Part shown: in pieces, positions 60,046-64,000 of the stretch
Layout: the number at the start of each line of letters is the position of its first letter
How positions within the stretch are numbered: the stretch's first letter is position 1
Assembly (NCBI RefSeq): GCF_020639365.1
Contig: NZ_JAINUL010000001.1
Coordinates: 5,671,617 to 5,735,616 of the forward strand
Source: Streptomyces flavotricini
GTDB taxonomy: Bacteria > Actinomycetota > Actinomycetes > Streptomycetales > Streptomycetaceae
DNA: 64,000 nt
Reading direction: 5' to 3'
Program-made: the position numbers and the translations under genes
Notes under the pieces: model-generated
Told to the model about the DNA's origin: nothing
The model's input: the letters and a program-made list of their open reading frames with translations, nothing else
Database searches by the model: none

Positions 60046-61371
60046 GTGTCGATTGCCGTTCCCGCATCCTCCGCTCCTGATTCCGCTCCTTCTTCGCTTA
60101 CTCCTTGCATTACCCCGTCCGTCACTTCCGCACCACCGGCCGCCGCGCTCGCGCCCGCCGCGTCCCTGGACGGCGTGGCGGGGGTGGCGCCGGTACGGGC
60201 CAGCGCACGGCGGCCGTTGGCGGCCGCGCTGCTCGCCGCGGCCCTGGCCACGGCACCGGCCGCCCAGGCGGCCGCCGACTCCGGGACTCCCGCGTCCCGG
60301 ACACCTGAAGGCGCGAGCGCCGTGCTGGACGGGCTGAAGACGTACGGACAGGCCGTCCTGCGCGGCAAGGACGGGTCGGTCCGCCAGATCCCGGCCGGGC
60401 TGTACGAGATGCGGGTCGACGGCGGCGGGATGCTCCAGACCTACGGGGTCGGCGTGGCGGGCAACGCCCAGCCGCAGGCCCGGTACACGGAGAGCGGCTG
60501 GAGCGGCAGCCTGCTCGCCGGGAACGGGGAGGCGGGTCGGATCCGCTGGATCCTGGAGCACTCCTATCCGCAGCTGAACGATCTCGCCGGACTGGCGAAG
60601 GCGGCCGGGGCCGGCGCCCTGACCGCGGAGAGCGCGGCGGCCGGTACACAGGTCGCGATCTGGCGGCTGGCGGACGGGGCGCAGGTGGAGGCCACCGACC
60701 CGGCGGCGGAGAAGCTGGCCGACTACCTCCAGCGGTCGGCGGGCAAGCTGCCGGAGCCGCCGGCCTCGCTGGGGCTGGACCCCGGGCGCGTGTCGGGGCC
60801 GGTGGGCACGCGGCTCGGGCCGGTCACCGTGCGGACGGGGGCGCAGAGCGTGACGGTCACCCCGGACGCGGCGGCCGCGGCGATGGGCGTCCGGGTGGTC
60901 GACGCCGAGGGGCGGCCGGTCACCACCGCGGCGAACGGCAGCAGGCTGTACTTCGAGGTGCCCGCGGGCACCCCGGACGGCTCGGCGTCCGTCACCGTCC
61001 AGGGCTCCACGAAGGTGCCGGTCGGGCGGGTCTTCACCGGCGAGGCGCCGAGCCAGACCCAGATCGTGGCAGGCTCCAGCGAGTCCGCCCTGGCGGCGAC
61101 GGCGAGTGCGGTCTGGCCGCAGCCGGTGGTCGTGGCGGAGGCGGGCACCACGGGCGACGGGCCGGCGGTGACGCAGGCCGCCGCGGCTGCCGCTGCGGCG
61201 GCCGCGGCAGCTTCGGCCGAGTCCAGCCCGGACGAGGAGCACCTGGCCACCAGCGGCAGCTCGGCCGCGACCCCGGTCATCGCCTCGCTGGCGGTGGGCC
61301 TGGTGGTCCTGGGCGGCCTGGTGGTCCTCCTCCTGCGCAAGCGCCCGCTGGACGAGGAGGACCAGGCGTAG
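60046..61371 (+). CDS. Surface thioester-domain (TQXA) protein lacking the thioester cysteine
   Basis: 441 aa. A hydrophobic segment at about residues 57-80 (LAAALLAAALATAPAAQAAA) is the signal or anchor; GTG 60046 has AAGGGGAAG upstream, so about 50 residues precede it. The thioester domain (about 95-240) contains GMLQTYGVGVAGNAQPQARY, RIRWILEHSYPQLNDLAGLA and AGTQVAIWRLADG. Gln 202 of the TQXA motif is kept, but the partner Cys (normally YCID) is Gly 134 (YGVG). A poly-Ala linker leads to LATSG (400-404), a degenerate sortase motif, then a C-terminal helix and RKRPL. It is probably a wall-associated protein that cannot form the covalent thioester. Confidence 0.8.
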   Translation: MSIAVPASSAPDSAPSSLTPCITPSVTSAPPAAALAPAASLDGVAGVAPVRASARRPLAAALLAAALATAPAAQAAADSGTPASRTPEGASAVLDGLKTYGQAVLRGKDGSVRQIPAGLYEMRVDGGGMLQTYGVGVAGNAQPQARYTESGWSGSLLAGNGEAGRIRWILEHSYPQLNDLAGLAKAAGAGALTAESAAAGTQVAIWRLADGAQVEATDPAAEKLADYLQRSAGKLPEPPASLGLDPGRVSGPVGTRLGPVTVRTGAQSVTVTPDAAAAAMGVRVVDAEGRPVTTAANGSRLYFEVPAGTPDGSASVTVQGSTKVPVGRVFTGEAPSQTQIVAGSSESALAATASAVWPQPVVVAEAGTTGDGPAVTQAAAAAAAAAAAASAESSPDEEHLATSGSSAATPVIASLAVGLVVLGGLVVLLLRKRPLDEEDQA

Positions 61372-61589
61372 GGAGTACCCCCGTCCCCTCGGGGCGGGGC
61401 CCGGGGAGCGGCGCGTCGGACGTGAGGTCGCTCCGCGTCGGCCGTGAGGTCGTTCCTCGGCAGGCGGGCAGTGGGCAGGCGGGCAGGCGGGTCTCGGGCA
61501 GGGCGTCGGCTTGGTCCGTACGAGTGCCGCTTCGGCGGTCGGCGGGCGGGGAGGCGGTTTCAGCGCGGGCCCGCGGGTAGGCGTGGGCA

Positions 61590-63074
61590 ATGGGCGATCA
61601 AGAGTTGACGTGGAGAGGTGCCGCCGCGCGGTGGGACCGGGCGCTGTTCGACGGGGTGGCCCGTCGGCACTGGCCGGCGGGCGACCGGGTGCTGCCGAGG
61701 CTGGGGCGGGCCGCCAACCACGGGGTGCTGTGGGGCGGGGCCGCCGCGGCGATCGCGGTCCTCGGTTCGACAGGGGCCCGCAAGGCCGCGCTGTGCGGAG
61801 CCGCCTCGCTGGCGTTGGCCTCGGCCACCGTCAACACCATCGGCAAGTGGTCCGTACGCCGGCCCCGGCCGCTCCTGGAGGGGGTGCCCGAGGTGCGGCG
61901 GCTCGTGACGCAGCCGACGACCACCTCGTTCCCGTCCGGGCACTCGGCCTCCGCGTTCGCGTTCACCACCGGGCTCGCGCTGGGGGCGCCGGGCTGGGGC
62001 GCCGCACTGGCCCCCGTGGCGGCGTCCGTGGCGTTCTCCCGCGTGTACACGGGGGTCCACTACCCCTCCGACGTGGCCGTCGGGGCGGCGCTGGGCGTTG
62101 CCGCGGGTCTCGTCGTACGCCGCCTCACCCGCGCCGTGGAGGAGGCGCGGATCGTGCCGGGCGACGAGCGGACCGCCGCCGAGGCGCCCGCGCTGCCGGA
62201 CGGGGCCGGGCTCACCGTCGTGGTCAACACCGGTTCCGGTACGGCCGCCGCCGCGGGGATCGACGAACTGCGCGCCCGGTTGCCCCGGGCCGAGGTGGTC
62301 GAGTGCGAGGGGCCGGAGCTGCCCGCGGAGCTGGCGGCGGCCGCCGCCCGGTCCACGGTCCTCGGGGTGTGCGGCGGCGACGGCACCGTCAACGCGGCCG
62401 CCACCGCCGCGCTGCGGGCCGGGGTGCCGCTGGCGGTGTTCCCCGGCGGCACCCTCAACCACTTCGCCCTCGACCTCGGCCTGGGCGGAGCCGATGAGAC
62501 CTGCCGCGCCGTCGCCGCCGGCCGTGCGGTCCGGGTCAGCGTGGGCCGCTTCACCCCGGGCCCGGGTCCCGAGGACGGCGGCTGCGGGTACTTCCTGAAC
62601 ACCTTCAGCATCGGCGCCTATCCCGAGCTGCTGGGGCACCGCCTGCGCTGGGCACCGCGGATCGGCGGCGGCCCGGCCGCGCTGCTGGCCGCGTGGAAGG
62701 TCCTGCGCGCGGAGCGCCCCGTACGGCTCCGGCTGGCCGGGCGGCCCCGGAGCGTCTGGCTGCTCTTCGCCGGCAACGGCACCTACCACGGCACCGGAGC
62801 GACCCCCCGCCGGCGTGACAGCCTCGGCGAGGGCCTGCTCGACGTCCGCGCCGTCCACGGCGGCGGCCGCCCCGGCCCGCGCCTGCTCGCGGCCGCGCTC
62901 ACGGGCCCGCTGAGCCGTTCCCCCGTCCACACGGCCACCCGCCTGCGGAGCCTGCGCATCGGCGACATCCCGCCGGACACCCCGCTCGCGTACGACGGCG
63001 AGCACACCCCCGCCCCGCCCGCCCTCGTCCTCGACGCCCTCCCGGACGCCCTGACGGTGTACCGCTTCCGCTGA
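61590..63074 (+). CDS. Fused PAP2 phosphatase and diacylglycerol-kinase-family protein
   Basis: 494 aa. The N-terminal PAP2 domain has KWSVRRPRPLLEG, TTTSFPSGHSASAFAFTTGL and SRVYTGVHYPSDVAVGAALG, the three phosphatase motifs, with several membrane helices. The C-terminal half is a DAGK catalytic domain (LGVCGGDGTVNAAATAALRA, AVFPGGTLNHFALDLGLGG, FLNTFSIGAYPELLG). The fusion joins lipid-phosphate removal and addition in one membrane protein, plausibly for phosphatidylinositol or polyprenyl-lipid turnover. ATG 61590 lies 6 bases after TAGGCGT, a possible leaderless start. The stop codon begins a TGACGG repeat. Confidence 0.88.
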   Translation: MGDQELTWRGAAARWDRALFDGVARRHWPAGDRVLPRLGRAANHGVLWGGAAAAIAVLGSTGARKAALCGAASLALASATVNTIGKWSVRRPRPLLEGVPEVRRLVTQPTTTSFPSGHSASAFAFTTGLALGAPGWGAALAPVAASVAFSRVYTGVHYPSDVAVGAALGVAAGLVVRRLTRAVEEARIVPGDERTAAEAPALPDGAGLTVVVNTGSGTAAAAGIDELRARLPRAEVVECEGPELPAELAAAAARSTVLGVCGGDGTVNAAATAALRAGVPLAVFPGGTLNHFALDLGLGGADETCRAVAAGRAVRVSVGRFTPGPGPEDGGCGYFLNTFSIGAYPELLGHRLRWAPRIGGGPAALLAAWKVLRAERPVRLRLAGRPRSVWLLFAGNGTYHGTGATPRRRDSLGEGLLDVRAVHGGGRPGPRLLAAALTGPLSRSPVHTATRLRSLRIGDIPPDTPLAYDGEHTPAPPALVLDALPDALTVYRFR

Positions 63075-63095
63075 CGGTGACGGTGACGGTGACGG
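63072..63095. repeat. Four tandem copies of TGACGG starting at the stop codon
   Basis: The stop codon TGA (63072-63074) is the first triplet of four perfect TGACGG units ending at 63095; the reading frame meets a stop in every unit. Confidence 0.8.
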
Positions 63096-63548
63096 CCCCC
63101 CGTTGTCGGGAGGGCGGCTTCCTGGTGGTCGATTGGCGCGATCACGAGGTGCCCGCTCCGGGCCCTCGGCCACCCGGAGGCCGCTCCGACGCCCGGATCG
63201 GGTGGCGGAGCTCCGCCACCCGACGCCCGGGCAGCAGGCGCCCAAGTGCCCGCGCGGGCGCGCCGCGGCCGGGGCCCGGCCCGCCGGGACATCCTCGCGC
63301 CGATCATCGAGAACCGGGCCCCCGGCACCCGCGCTGACCTGCTGCTCCGACCCCCTCCGCCGTCCCCTTCGCCGCCCCCGTGGCACCGCTCGGCCCGCCT
63401 CGTGGCCGACGGTGACCGGGGCGTCACGGCGTCCGGCCGGGCACGGCACGGGCGGCGCGGGGGCTGACCTACCCATTCGCCCGTAGGGGTGGACGACTGG
63501 CAAGATGGGGTGTATCTGCCCACCCATCGATCTGCCGGACGGTTTCTC
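63096..63548. other. Intergenic region upstream of ettA
   Basis: Contains a perfect 26-bp palindrome (63198-63223) flanked by CCGACGCCCGG-like direct repeats, and further GC-rich pairs that may be terminators. The last ~60 bases hold the ettA promoter and a weak ribosome site. No gene is supported. Confidence 0.5.
63198..63223. terminator. Perfect 26-bp palindrome
   Basis: TCGGGTGGCGGAG followed directly by CTCCGCCACCCGA. Like the one at 49874, it has no loop. Confidence 0.65.
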
Positions 63549-64000
63549 TTGGCTGAGTTCATCTACACCATGCGCAAGACGCGCAAGGCGCACGGCGACA
63601 AGGTGATTCTTGATGACGTCTCCTTGAACTTCCTGCCCGGCGCGAAGATCGGTGTGGTCGGCCCGAACGGCGCCGGTAAGTCCACCGTTCTGAAGATCAT
63701 GGCGGGCCTGGAGCAGCCGTCCAACGGCGACGCGTTCCTGTCGCCCGGCTTCACCGTCGGCATCCTCATGCAGGAGCCCCAGCTCGACGAGTCCAAGACG
63801 GTCCTGGAGAACGTCCAGGACGGCGCGGCCGAGACCATGAAGAAGCTCAAGCGCTTCAACGAGGTCGCCGAGCTGATGGGCGTGGAGTACACCGACGCCC
63901 TCATGGACGAGATGGGCAAGCTGCAGGAGGACCTGGACCACGCCAACGCGTGGGACCTGGACGCCCAGCTGGAGCAGGCCATGGACGCGCTGGGCTGCCC
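63549..64000 (+). CDS. ettA: Energy-dependent translational throttle ABC-F protein, truncated by window edge
   Basis: First 150 residues. AEFIYTMRKTRKAHGDKVIL begins the protein, and Walker A GPNGAGKSTVLKIMAG lies near residues 38-53. NVQDGAAETMKKLKRFNEVA and the region after it form the EttA arm. EttA gates the ribosome's first elongation cycle according to energy charge. TTG 63549 is the only start compatible with the highly conserved N-terminus; no strong ribosome site is visible. The rest lies outside. Confidence 0.93.
   Translation, partial: MAEFIYTMRKTRKAHGDKVILDDVSLNFLPGAKIGVVGPNGAGKSTVLKIMAGLEQPSNGDAFLSPGFTVGILMQEPQLDESKTVLENVQDGAAETMKKLKRFNEVAELMGVEYTDALMDEMGKLQEDLDHANAWDLDAQLEQAMDALGC

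Overview
The window is a stretch of chromosome from a high-GC actinobacterium, almost certainly a Streptomyces. The evidence is strong G/C bias at third codon positions, frequent GTG starts, many Tat/Sec-exported enzymes, developmental genes (a dynamin pair and an SsbB-type single-strand binding protein) and family content typical of the genus. From memory, the gene order (hmgL-accA1-accD1 ... speB ... recD2, citA ... mmsA ... dynAB, ssbB) runs parallel to the S. coelicolor SCO27xx-SCO26xx core region read backwards. That correspondence was not checked by alignment.

Layout. 1-5165: leucine/short-chain acyl-CoA catabolism (hmgL partial, accA1, accD1) diverging from its TetR regulator across two GTTAA-N6-TTAAC operators. 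5231-10487: a phosphatase-family protein, a divergent SDR/MarR pair with a long CA/TG inverted repeat, a DUF4253-like protein, and a tesB/acyl-CoA dehydrogenase pair. 10657-15368: a small secreted protein, a PucR regulator and a divergent agmatinase-type ureohydrolase followed by a ThDP enzyme. 15393-16734: a RsbW-like ATPase and a GntR regulator sharing three TCTAGA-centred palindromes. 16876-24750: a fused double ABC exporter, a small secreted protein, an S37 aminopeptidase and a GH3 enzyme. 24760-28048: LysR, EamA, GNAT and DUF937 genes. 28114-31832: recD2 and citrate synthase. 32215-38410: the copper module copZ-copA with a CsoR-type operator, a TetR/MMPL pair with double operators, and a small HTH protein.

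38640-45814 is a myo-inositol catabolic cluster: iolG and iolE leftward; iolC, iolB, iolD and mmsA rightward. Together these convert inositol to malonate-semialdehyde-type products and acyl-CoA, but no inositol transporter, aldolase or dedicated regulator is present here. 45898-53904 is rich in exported proteins: an alpha/beta hydrolase, a DUF916 (WxL-interacting) membrane protein, a WxL-like beta-rich secreted protein, an S8 protease and a phospholipase A2, with a GNAT enzyme and a Sfp-type phosphopantetheinyl transferase among them.

54017-55619 holds a methyltransferase, two frameshifted gene remnants in opposite orientation and a tRNA-Arg(UCU) gene; this looks like scarred insertion-prone DNA. 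55943-59977 is a sporulation-associated module (dynA, dynB, ssbB). It is followed by a thioester-domain surface protein that has lost its thioester cysteine, a PAP2-diacylglycerol-kinase fusion, and the start of ettA at the right edge.

Most striking observations: the Cys-to-Gly thioester-domain protein, the DUF916/WxL-like pair, a perfect 60-bp palindrome at 49874-49933, an inverted pair of pseudogene remnants beside tRNA-Arg, and a ThDP enzyme whose metal-binding Asn is Asp. I see no CRISPR array, insertion sequence, rRNA or complete prophage.
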